A stretch of 64,000 nucleotides of DNA. It comes from Panorpa germanica (taxonomy: Eukaryota; Arthropoda; Insecta; Mecoptera; Panorpidae). Shown piece by piece: positions 1-10,716 of the stretch. The number at the start of each line of letters is the position of its first letter. The first letter of the stretch is position 1. The notes under the pieces are model-generated. The model was not told where the DNA came from. It worked only from the letters and a program-made list of their open reading frames with translations, and did no database searches. The position numbers were made by a program, and so were the translations under genes. Location of the stretch: the NCBI GenBank assembly GCA_963678705.1, contig OY783216.1:5704001-5768000 (forward strand). Reading direction: 5' to 3'.

Positions 1-570
1 ACCACGTAGTCGATTACTGTCTCCCCTCTGCTTCCCACATAGGTATATTCTCCTTCTTCATCTCCTTCTTTGTTCCCATTTAGTACTATCCATCCTTGTT
101 CTTCTAGCATTTCCATTAGTTCTTTTCCCTCGGCGTTTATTGTTTTGTCTTTCGTTGTTCTTTTCTTTTTTCTATTCCCCCATATTTCGTCCACCTCTCC
201 CAACTCCCCAATTCTCGCGTTGAAATCCCCTCCAATTAATAGGTTTTCCTGTTTCTCATCCTTAATTATTTCTTTTATTTCTTTCATTGTTTCTTTTATA
301 TTGCCTTTACTGTATATTGTTACAATTTCCCATGTCTCTTCTTCCAGTTTTATCGTCCTCCTTACTGCTGTTTCTCTTCTGTCTGGTACCTTCTCCTCTT
401 CTAGCTCCCTACGTACCCCCATTATAATTCCACCTCTCGCTCTCCCTTTCTTATGCTCCCTAACAGCACCTTGGCACACCCATCTGTAGTTTTTCGGTAG
501 TTTGTCTTCCCATTCTTCCCAATCTTTGCTTTCCAGCCATGTTTCCACCATCCCAATCACATCCCAACAG
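1..570 (-). mobile_element. LINE endonuclease-domain fragment (inverted 5' part)
   Basis: Read on the minus strand this stretch encodes part of the apurinic-like endonuclease (EEP) domain of a non-LTR retrotransposon. The recognisable motif is LLIGGDFNARIGE near 200-240, followed by a segment ending in GSRGETVIDYVV at the window edge. An open plus-strand frame at 70-489 is only its antisense. The fragment runs off the left edge. It lies head to head with the plus-strand 3' part of the same kind of element starting near 570, so the two pieces are probably one insertion with an inverted 5' end. The reading frame is largely open, so the copy is not old. Confidence 0.8.
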
Positions 571-1690
571 AATTAAAAATCTGAAGAATTTAAATATCTG
601 GGCTACACTTTTAAAAAGAATAATGGAGAAGAGGCGCATATAAGGGAGGTGGCAAAGAAGGCAGAGCAAGCAATGCGACGGGTATGGGGACTAGGGGAAA
701 AGGTATTTGGGGGGGACATACAAAAGAGAATATGGATATACGAGAGACTGATAGCCAGTATGATGTCGTATGGAGCAGAGGTTTGGGGGTGGAAGGAACA
801 AGAAAAGTTGGAAAGAATACAGGTAAGATATATGAAATGGGTTCTAGGGCTGGACAGGTGCACGCCAGGATACATGGTGATGGAGGAGCTAAAGAGGGAC
901 AAGATACGAATTAAAACAGGGGAAAGAGCGGTAAAATACGAGGAGAAATTGAACAGAGCGGAAAGCAAAATCTTAAAGAAAATAAGAGAGGATTACATAA
1001 AGAATGGGGGGAAAGGAGGTCCAAAAAAGAGAAAAGAATACTTTGAAAGGAATGGAATGGCGATCGAGGAGGCAGAGAGGAGAAGAGAAGGTGGCGCAAG
1101 TGTGGCAGAGGAGCTAAGGAGAAGGGATAAGGAGACACAACAGCAGGAGAGAATGGGAAAAATAGAAAAAAGTAACTACAATAAAAGATATAAGAGGTTA
1201 TGGGAAAATAATGTGCCTCAGTACCTTATAGAAAAGGACATAAAACACATAAGAAGAACAGCAAGGTTTAGATTGGGAAATGAGGAAAAAGGAAACAGAT
1301 ACTGGGAAAAGAGTGAGGAAAGAAAGTGTAGAATGTGTGGAGCGGAGGACGAAACACTGGAGCACATTAAGTTTGAGTGTAAGGAAAAAGTAGCAAGCGA
1401 AAGGAATATTGGACAGCTATTAAAGGGAGGCAGTGAAGGAAAGAGGTGGATGGCGGAAATAGTAAGAAGAAAAGGAAAAACAGGAGAATAAATAATCTGG
1501 TGGAGGATAATAGAGAGGGTCAAAAGAAGAAGAAGCAGAAAGCACTTTTGGAAGTAGTAAAAGTCGAGAAGATTTTAAGTTTATTTTAAGTTTAGTTTTT
1601 AAGTTTGGAATGTATATAGGAATGAAATGTATTAGAAATATAATACTGTAGATTGTAAAGCCGAAAGGCATACACAATTAATATATAAAT
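570..1690 (+). mobile_element. LINE 3' part: reverse-transcriptase C-terminal region, zinc knuckle and 3' tail
   Basis: The plus-strand frame (about 570-1488) gives the region after the reverse-transcriptase core of a non-LTR element. It begins FKYLGYTFKKNNGEEAHI, continues with KYMKWVLGLDRCTPGYMV-like sequence around 830-880, has a long charged coiled-coil-like segment, and ends with a CRMCGAEDETLEHIKFEC zinc-knuckle-like motif (1326-1380). The 3'UTR ends with TGTAAAGCCGAAAGGC at about 1654-1669 and an A/T-rich tail. The same 3' part recurs at 39919, 52013 and 62736. The RT core is missing between this piece and the inverted endonuclease piece. Clade was not assigned; R1/I/Jockey-type elements are the likely group. 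Confidence 0.85.
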
Positions 1691-2200
1691 AATATAAATT
1701 TATTATTTATATGTTTCAAAATTATACTTGTTAATTAACGTTTTTACTTAATTTGTTTAATTTGGAAACAAAATTGTATTACTTAAAGAGTAAATACAAA
1801 TTGCAAAATACAATTATGACGACATTGCACTTTGCACGCCGTGTTTGAAACTTCTGAGGATGAACATGTTGTTTAAAACGTTCATGGTAGAGTTTTGCAC
1901 GTCGAAAAATGTCTTCTGCAAGATTTAGTAAACGTAGGTTTTACATAACCTCACTTTTCTTGATACGCTCTCGTTTTTTTAAGTCTCTTTTATCAATCTG
2001 ACTTTTCTAACCTCCAAAATCTGTTCCACAGTTAAGTATATGAAATAATAATGAAATCATACTTATATTAACCCGGTTATTATTATTATTTTTATTAATT
2101 ATTAATAACTTATTCTTTTATAACTTTCATACATTTAATGACTATTTTAATTGTTAGTTTCTTCTATAATATTGCAACTTGTTAAAAATCGAACTTAACT

Positions 2201-2345
2201 AACCTAGTAAACATTTTGGAGTCACTTTGACATCATATTAAAGATGCGTATGATTTTCTGTCATAAAACAATTCAATTTGATTTCACTCATTCAAGGAAA
2301 TGTCAGTAATATGAACTACAAATAGCAAAATCACTTCACCTGGCC
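2201..2345 (+). repeat. MITE family B, diverged and truncated copy
   Basis: Starts CCTAGTAAACATTTTGGAGT and continues with CACTTTGACATCATATT and ATGCGTATGATTTTCTGTCA, matching the copies at 28446, 31219, 31844 and 32221. The distal part is degraded and the far terminal repeat is not clear. Confidence 0.7.
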
Positions 2346-3116
2346 TCACTATAGTACCAGTATTGAATGAAGTTGCAAATAAACCATTAAAGTGTAACAG
2401 AGACAGATATATCTTGTTTCTTGTTCTATGATATTCTAGAATGTTATCTCTACTAAAATAAATATTTTCAAATGTAAAAAGACAACAACTATATCTTCAT
2501 TTAATTGTATGATGTTGGAAAGAGAAAGGAAACATTTATCTGAAATCTGAGTGAAAAAAAATTTATCTCTTGTAAACTGAAAAGCCACAAGGTCTTTCGT
2601 TATTTCATGAAGAAAGTTATATCACCCAATAGCAAAATAAGTAAGAATTGTTAAACATGAATTCAAAAGTATGGCGTTGTATTACACAGGCTCTGACCTA
2701 AAAAGGAACAGCAATCTGAGTAAATTGTGACTAGAAACAAGATGTAAAATTGTAAAATTATTACTGGAAAAACATCTATTTCTCAAAAAATTAATACTTA
2801 AAAATTTTCTGGCAAGACCTTCTCTTAGTTAAATCCGAAATTATTATTTCTTATAAAAAAAAGTGTCAGTAATTTTCACAGAAAAAAAACATCGCATTGC
2901 TCATAACAATTAACCGTTATTGCTAAATACATTTAATTTCAAAATTTAAAAAAAATAATAACTTATTTTATTTATAAAATATATAATTTGAAAAAGTATT
3001 TAACTCTTCTGGCGACAGATTGCGGTGCGCAGTGACTACTGGCGCCACTATGATTTCCCATGGTAGTTGTCGAAACTACCTTGACTGGTGTTTTGTAAAG
3101 AAGAGCACAACATTTG

Positions 3117-3144
3117 AAGATGATGATGATGCTGATGATGATGC
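3117..3144. repeat. GAT microsatellite
   Basis: A short run of GAT units with one GCT interruption. Confidence 0.8.
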
Positions 3145-5343
3145 CTGCATGCGATAACGCAACAGCCTGATCCAAATGTAAACCAACAACATTAAATTAA
3201 GATAAACATAGGGATTATTTTAATTATATTTCATTTAAAATTAAAATTGAATATGTTATAATAATAGAGAATATGTAATGTACAAAGAAAAACAAATTAC
3301 TTTTAATTGTTAATGTGTAATAAAAAGAAGAAGAATCCACTCGCTAGTCGCTACTGTATTGCAACTGGAAATACAGATTTAATTAAAATTTAAATATTAT
3401 GCAATACTAATTTGTAAATTTCAAATTATATATTTTAATGTAATTAATAAAAACTGCAAAATAAACAATTTGCAAAATCACATAACAAACCTTTAGTATT
3501 ACATTTACTCAAGGAAATCCATCGTTAAAAGAAGGGCAGACGACACAGTGGGCGAGAGCATACTTGACGCTCTCCTAGTTCTATTTTCTTTGGTTTGGTT
3601 GTAATTAAGTTAAATAATCATAAGGTTTTTAGGCAACGGTGTAGTGTCACAAAATCATCTTCTGAAAATTCCATATTATCTTTAGAAAAACAACAATACT
3701 TTCCTGAATTTTAATTTAAAATTTCCTTGAAAACCTAGAAAATATTGAGGTAATCAGATTCTTTCGTTTATTTCGAAAACTATAAGTTCCACAAAAATTT
3801 AGTAAAAAGCATTTTTGTAGATAGTAGTATTACCTACAACTTCTATTAATAACTGTTCAAAGTAACTTTTATAATATAAAAGTTATAAGCTTATTTCGAA
3901 AAGTTTATTTCCAATTTCGAAACCGTTTTCGAATAAGCGGTGCTAAAAGCTTTAAATATTAACACTTATTTAAAAACAAATAGCAAATTTGATATCAGCA
4001 TTTACAAAAACATTATAAAGCATCAAAAAAACTATTTTATCTTTTTGATTTGAACAAAGAGAAATTTAAATTTAAAGAGAAGCTTAAACTTCAAACCTAT
4101 TTTTATTATCTATTACGATTTTCAAATAATTTCAATAGGAGCCACAGCTATCGAACTATCTTATTTCACATTTTGATACGAGTGTGCATGCACCAACAAC
4201 GATGACTTCTAAGTCCCATAAAACATCATCTAAGAAACCCAACAATGTGTGAACAACTTCCTTCCGTTACTCTAATTGTGCTCTAAATTTATAAACATTA
4301 AAAAGCAGTTAATTTTATGTTAAATTCTATAATATCAAGTTATTTTGTTTTATTTTATTTTTGAAACTCTCACGATTTGATTCATTTCACGATTGCTGTG
4401 AAGTTACCAAAAACATCTCTTATTGTTTTAATTGTTGCAGATAAAAAATAATTCAAATAAAAACATGAGAAATGCAAATATGTGAATAAAACTTTTTATA
4501 TTTGATTTTTTGTCAGTTAAAATAAAAAGTAACAATCTCCATGGGTTATATGACGCAATTACGTTTGTGTGACAGCCGACAGCTACTGTGAGAGCAAAAA
4601 TACAGCGCTAGAAATATAATAGAAAAAGAATTCGTTTAGAATAATTTATGAATTGGTTTTTAATTGATCGCCCATTAAGGGGTTACCTTCTAGCTTATAT
4701 GATATATAAAGGATTATATAGTTTTGACGCAATCTTCAAGTATTGCATGTATTTTTAAATTATCATGAAATGCTCTCAGCCCCGGTTCGAGGGGGTGGGG
4801 GTCATTTCTTTGTGGCGCCAAATTCATATATTTGAAAAAGTAGGTGTATTCCAAAAGTCACTATGTACTCGTACACACAAAAAAAATGTTTATTTTTCAT
4901 TTATTAACAAAATTTGATCTTAGGGGAAATGGCTACTTTTTTTTACTTTATTTTTTCTTTCACAAATGTAAAAGGAAAAACTAAAAAAAAATTCAGTATT
5001 TAAGGGGTAAGGGGAGAGGCACCAATCCTGAAAGCGACTCAAAGTGCCAATGTTAAGTTTACATTTGTGAACAAATTTTTATAAAAAATACTAGCTGACC
5101 CGGCAGACTTCGTACTGCCTCATCGATAAATAAAAGACCTAATCTTTTGTATAAAATGATTTTAAAACAAACAAAATAATTATTAATGAAAAAGCATTTA
5201 TTGAATAAAGCATGAAGTTTTATTATTATTTTCGATACATCATGTTGCTTACTTAGAAATCAGAGTTTTCCTGAAATACTGGCTATTTATAAGGTTTAAA
5301 TTTGATATTCACAGACACACACTGTGAAAATACAGTCTGTTAA

Positions 5344-8300
5344 TTAATTTAAAGCTTTCTCATAAACTATATTTTTTGTTTTGTTTTGTGGTGCGTAAAT
5401 AAACAAAGAAGACGGTTTTCCGACGCGCGAACACGCGACGTATAATTGTCCATGCGCGAAACAGGGAAACTCCAAGTTGATTCCACAAACTTCTAAAGAC
5501 TGTCCTTGCGATTTATTTATGGTCATTGCAAAGGCCAGATGTACTGGAAATTGTAAGCGTTTAAAATCGAATGGTAAGTCCGTTGGAATCATCGGTATCC
5601 GCGGGATCAAGACATCCTCTCCTTTGTATTTTCCTTTTATGATTGTCGCCTCAATGACGTTATTCATCAGTCTTTTCACAGCCAGTCTTGTTCCATTGCA
5701 TAGTCGAGGTTGATTAATGTTACGCAGCATGATGACAACTGATCCTACTTTTAACTGCAAATTGTGAGGTGGTAATCCAGGCAATTCCAGTGAATTTAAA
5801 AACTCAGTGGGATAGTTGATTACGTCATCCTGGTTCATTACGGTGTCGACTGATTTGAAGGAAACCAACTGTCCTGGAAGAAAATTCTGAATGGTCGCAT
5901 TAAGATCCTCTACATCATTATTTTTCGCTGCTAATATTGCTCGTTCACCCAGCCAATTATGGTTATTGAACTTTTGCGCTATATCTGGGAAAACTCGCTG
6001 AATAAGCTCCACTTTTGAGTCTGTGATGTGACAGAAATCTGTAGGTAATGTGATGAATCCGGTCGAGGTGTCCACTGCAACTTTATTATTTCCAATGTCT
6101 AACAACTGCTTCGCAAACACATTAGCAGTTTCATCTTGTTGCAAAAATACTCGCATGTTAGTTGTTAAGTGGAGTGTCTTTACGTACTGCCACAAATTTG
6201 ATGATTTTAGGCATGCATTTAGTTCATCAGCAACAGTTGATCGGGGAATAACTGGAAGAGTCTGACGAAAATCACCTGACAACAGAATCATGGCCCCACC
6301 GAAAATATTTTGGTTGTCACGAAGATCTTTCAACGTTCTGTCCAGTGCCTCCAGTGACCTCTTATGGGCCATTGTGCATTCATCCCAAACAATTAATTTG
6401 CATACCTGTAGGATCTTGGCCATTGCGCTATTTTTGGCGATGTTGCAAATTGGTGTTTCGGTGATTTGCATGTTTAGTGGTAATTTCAAGGCAGAATGTG
6501 CAGTTCGCCCGCCTTCGAGCAGAGTTGCAGCTATTCCAGATGAAGCCAACGCTAGAGCAACATCATTTCGCGATCTGATCCTCGCCAAAAGCAATGAAAT
6601 TAAAAACGTTTTTCCGGTTCCTCCGGGAGCATCAAGGAAATAAATTCCACCAGATCCACTGTTCACAGCTTCTATCAAAGTGTCGTACGCAATTCTTTGT
6701 TGTTGATTTAATTGTGGAACATTTGTACGAACTGTTTCGGCCAATGCTTCAATGTCGTACTGATGTACTCTTTGCAACTCGTGGTTTAATGCATCGTGCA
6801 TATGACGATTGGGTGCTGTCATTCCCAAACACGACAATACTTTATTTGCCATCAATAAACACATATCTTCTATCATGATCAATGTGTCATTGTAAATTTC
6901 TTCAGTCATTTGTAGTGTAGGATTCAAAGTTTGACGGCGCACACGATACAAAACATCCTCAGACATGTCATCTCTATACTTAACCCACAAATCTTTTGGA
7001 TTCGAGGGGAAACATGTCGATATGATAATCGCAAACAATGTACGAATTTGATGCGGCGACGAAGATATTACGGAATCCTTGAGCGTATCATCCCAGTGCG
7101 AATCGTTCTCAAGTAAATGTAATAGTTGACATGCCTCACGGTAAGTCGCACACAGCTGTCCATTAACTGTTCTCAGTTGTTTAAACGATGTCGGACCACG
7201 AACATTCACCAACAACAACCGCAAATAATAACATTCATCGTTATTTGGATGTACTGTGTAGATGCGACCCAGAGCATCTGAAGCAAATACATTTGGATGT
7301 CCTTCAACTGGTGTTCCTTGTTTTCGACGCTGAAACGATTTCGATGATGCGTTCCATGTGTAATAGCGTGGCATGTCAGCATACAGCAAAGTGCGAGCAA
7401 AATCATCAGTTTGACAAACTGTGAAGAAACTTGTTAATGTTGTCGACGGTGGATGTGCCGCCCTGTCTGCCGCGTTAGATTCATTAAAATAAACTCGTTG
7501 ACCATTTTCTAAATGGACTGCCAAATGGACTACTGTAGGGTGTCTTTCATGGATCGCAAATGAAAAGATACGCCAAATAGCTTCGTTGCTACTTACATAG
7601 CGACCCATCTGGTACTGTGATATTTCATCATTTGCATTGGTTACACCGAAGACAGCCATATCACTACCTTTATTAACATATTTACATATGTACTTTATCG
7701 ACTTCACAGAATTACAATATTCCACATTGATGTGAGTCTCAAAAGCTTTGGACAATATTGGCGAGTATGGCACAATCCAACGATTGTCTACATCAACATT
7801 TTGTCCTCTTACCTTCACAACTACCGATCGCCCACTGTCCGCAACTGATCGCCGACGATACAATGGGTATCCATCATTTCCCGTTATGGTTTCAGCAAGC
7901 AGGTCTCTTGGGTATCGTTTGGAACACCTACCGTCGACCATACAGGGTGAATTGTAGTTGAAATGTCCGCAAGGTCCATGTATCATGTGTTTGGTTACTA
8001 CTGCATGCAATTTTGGGTCAACTATTTCATCTGGAATTTCAGCTGAAATTATAGAATCAATCTCATCTGGCCTTATTTTGTCCACTAACCAGACTAAAAT
8101 GTGCGCATGTGGCAATCCACGCTTTTGCCATTCTACAGAGTACATCCAACAACGGACTCGGCCATACACACAATGCTTTATTAAAAAATTCATGAGAGAT
8201 TTTAATTTTTGTTTAAAAACTCTGGCAGTTATGTCATGTCTATCAAGTGGTGTTTGGCTATGTAGTAATTCCTTCTCGATTTCGGACCATTTTGGGTTAC

Positions 8301-9932
8301 ATGTGAATGTAACAAATAAATCTGGGCGGCCATAATGCCTAACATATGACATAGCATCCTGAGCATATTCATGCATGTGACGTGGGCTTCCTATATAAGT
8401 AGCTGGCAAAATTGTCATTCTTCCTACATTATTCACATTGCCATCAGCATTTATAGCATCGCGGAGATGGATGTATTCCTCTGACCGTAGCCGTCGTTGG
8501 TTCAAAGGGATGTATGTCAATCGTTCAGTCTCAATTTTGACATACATGTCAACTGCAAACTGATGAAAAAGTCGTTGACACATCAAAATATGATTTACTT
8601 CACCTTGACGGATCATGAGTCTGTATGAATAGAAATTCATAGCACTAACTTTTTTGTTGGTTTCAGCACCTGCGATCAAAAATGATAAATGTTTAAATTG
8701 TTACTTAGATGTATTGAATTTAAAAATATTATTTAATCTTGTTCAATTGATTTACCTGTTACTTGATTTACCATTTTGATATTAAAATGGTATCCATCTT
8801 CCCCTTGCCAGAAGATCAAAGGATATTGTAGTGCATCATAACTCCTGTGTGTTTCAGATACACGTTTTAACTCACTATTCCGACGATGAAGCACAATATC
8901 TCTAGATTGTAAATTTTCGCCCACAATGACAACAGCCACTTCATCAATGGTAGGTGAATTGAACCTCCTTGTGTGTTCACCGGCAGGTGTTTTGTCAGCT
9001 CGAATAATAATATTATGGCTATCAGATGGCATCCGATCCAATGCTATTTTGAACATGTTTACTAAATTGTTATTCTTATGAAGAAATATTTGTAATTGTT
9101 GGACAATGGTTCTCTTCACTGTTGGATTGTGAGCACAACGATTATTAATTTCCGCATCTGAATTGCCCATAAAATAAATTTGTAAAAATTGATGATCTGC
9201 ATCAGTTAGTGGTAACAGAGTTCCCAGTAAGTGATAAATTTGTCCTTGAATCTGTAATTTTTAAAAATTTGTCCATTAATAATTTCTGATATATATATTT
9301 TAGTACAAACTTGAATAATATAAAAAAATATTCTTATATAATTTCTTGAAAGTGGGCATGAAATTGTCTTGTATAATATGTGTAGCACCGAATGATGTCA
9401 TCTGGAAACAGTTGTTATATTTCTGAATGTTGGTCAAGAAGTGCTTAGAATCATTTCCAATCCCAGAAACCAAAGAGCGTAAAGGATCTGGTGGTGGGAC
9501 CAATTGTGGCAATTTTACTTTGCCTTCAGCACAACATAATCCAGTAGATTCACCAGTGTATTTTAACGCCTTACAATATTTACAAATTGTTTTCATTTCC
9601 CCAATTGTTACCGATTTGTCGGCACAATAATCAATTGCCGGATCATAGTGGAATGCAGCTCGTTCAAGAATCACAGGAGCACTGCGTCTGCGGATTCGCT
9701 CAATTTCATTATGTCTAGCTTGCTGTTGTTGTGTTTGATGTGCACGAACTCGTTGCATTCTAAGCCTATCTCCTACATTGTCACTCACCAAAGAACGCAA
9801 TTCTGACATAGCAATACGACTATTTTCTTGATCTGTCTGTCTCTGGTCATCAGTGCGGTTAGCACGTGAGGTAGCTCTTCGCACATTTGATTGACTACGA
9901 CGACCTAAGTTAGGTCGTCTTCTCCTCGGCAT
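5344..9932 (-). CDS. Helitron Rep-Pif1 helicase, three exons
   Basis: Encodes the Helitron replication initiator plus helicase. Exon 1 (9932 to about 9346) starts MPRRRRPNLGRR, basic, and carries a CKYC...GLCC zinc-finger-like segment. Exon 2 runs from about 9254 to 8756 and begins IQGQIYHLLGTLLPLTDADH. Exon 3 is 8669-5344. The intron 8755-8670 (86 nt, GT-AG) restores the frame across VTG/AETN. Exon 3 carries the HUH nuclease motif HAHILVWL (about residue 190), the tyrosine region YICKYVNKGSD (about 330), Walker A GGTGKTF and the Walker B-like IVWDEC of the Pif1 helicase, and the C-terminal GQLYVACSRVG. The long frame is open to a natural stop. Weak point: at the exon 1 end after FMPTFK the sequence is AAG followed by AAATTA, with no GT donor where one is expected, so the copy may be slightly damaged there. 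Confidence 0.9.
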
Positions 9933-10267
9933 CGTAAATTGTAATTAATCAAAGTGAGAAAATTTCCCGCTCATTTAGCAGTAAAGTGTCACTATCACAA
10001 AAAAGAACACATTACTTGGAATGTCACTATCACAAAGGATCACCAAAGTAAAGAAAGTTCTCGCGCACGTAGCCACAAAGATAGATATAACGATAATATA
10101 ATTTTTTCCGTGCTCTGAAATGCGACAGGATGGAATGACATATCAGTTGGTTGTCAAATCTAATGTCAAATACATATTGAGATTGCGTTCAGAATTTAAC
10201 TTAAGATTTATAATTTAATTTGTCTTTATTATTATTGATTTATCTTTCGATTTCTATATAGTCTTAT

Positions 10268-10353
10268 TAAAAAAATAATCGGACAGAGTAACAACTTAAG
10301 TTAGCTAAAATAAAAAAATAATCGGACAGAGTAACAACTGAAGTTAGCTAAAA
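10268..10353. repeat. Two-unit tandem repeat (~43 bp unit)
   Basis: ATAATCGGACAGAGTAACAA and its continuation through AAGTTAGCTAAAAT occur twice in direct tandem, differing at one base. It lies in the 5' non-coding part of the Helitron. Confidence 0.9.
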
Positions 10354-10716
10354 TTGTGTTTATTTATGTACTATGTATTTTGAGACTATGCAATTTTGTC
10401 GCGTTCGCGATTCACTTTCACTTTTGTTGAGTTTCAGAACGCGATATTAGGTCCTCCAACGCGCACGCGAATTTAAACTTTATGCAGCGGTAATAAATTA
10501 CAAATTGACTCTCCATTTTATTTAGAAAACGTTTGTATGGGAAATAGAAAAATGCTGTTTTGAGGATTTTCCCGGCAATTATTCGAATTTTTCTCACCTT
10601 TTAAACCTTCCCTAGACCTCCACGAATAATTCAAGACCAAGATAAGATAAATCCGTTCAGCCGTTCTCGAGTTTTAGCGAGACTAACGAACAGCAATTGA
10701 TTTTTATATATATAGA

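Larger units (their letters stand above)
1691..5090. other. A+T-rich intergenic stretch without a recognisable gene
   Basis: No open frame with coding character or splice-consistent exon set was found. The stretch holds one diverged MITE-B copy (2201-2345), a short GAT microsatellite near 3117-3144, and a G-rich patch (GGGGGTGGGGG) near 4790-4800. Nothing else could be supported. Confidence 0.6.
5091..10716 (-). mobile_element. Helitron transposon, apparently full length
   Basis: Rolling-circle transposon read on the minus strand. The 3' end is CTAG at 5091-5094, preceded in element orientation by GTCTGCCGGGTCAG and a small hairpin (GGCAG 5102-5106 pairing with CTGCC 5115-5119), as is usual for Helitron termini. 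The 5' end begins TC (10716-10715) followed by TATATATATAAAAATC and then a conserved sub-terminal block with TCTCGCTAAAACTCGAGAAC. The outer flanks are A at the 5' side and T at the 3' side, fitting the known insertion between A and T without target duplication. A Rep-Pif1 gene fills 5344-9932. The 5' region carries a short tandem repeat at 10268-10353. Because GATA repeats at 10715-10724, the 5' end could also be placed 4 or 8 bases outward. Confidence 0.9.

Noticed and set aside
70..489. 139-aa plus-strand ORF
   Set aside because: Antisense of the LINE endonuclease domain; low-complexity Ser/Ile/Phe content is explained by that.
5477..8335. Many plus-strand ORFs over the Helitron
   Set aside because: Antisense shadows of the Rep-Pif1 reading frame.
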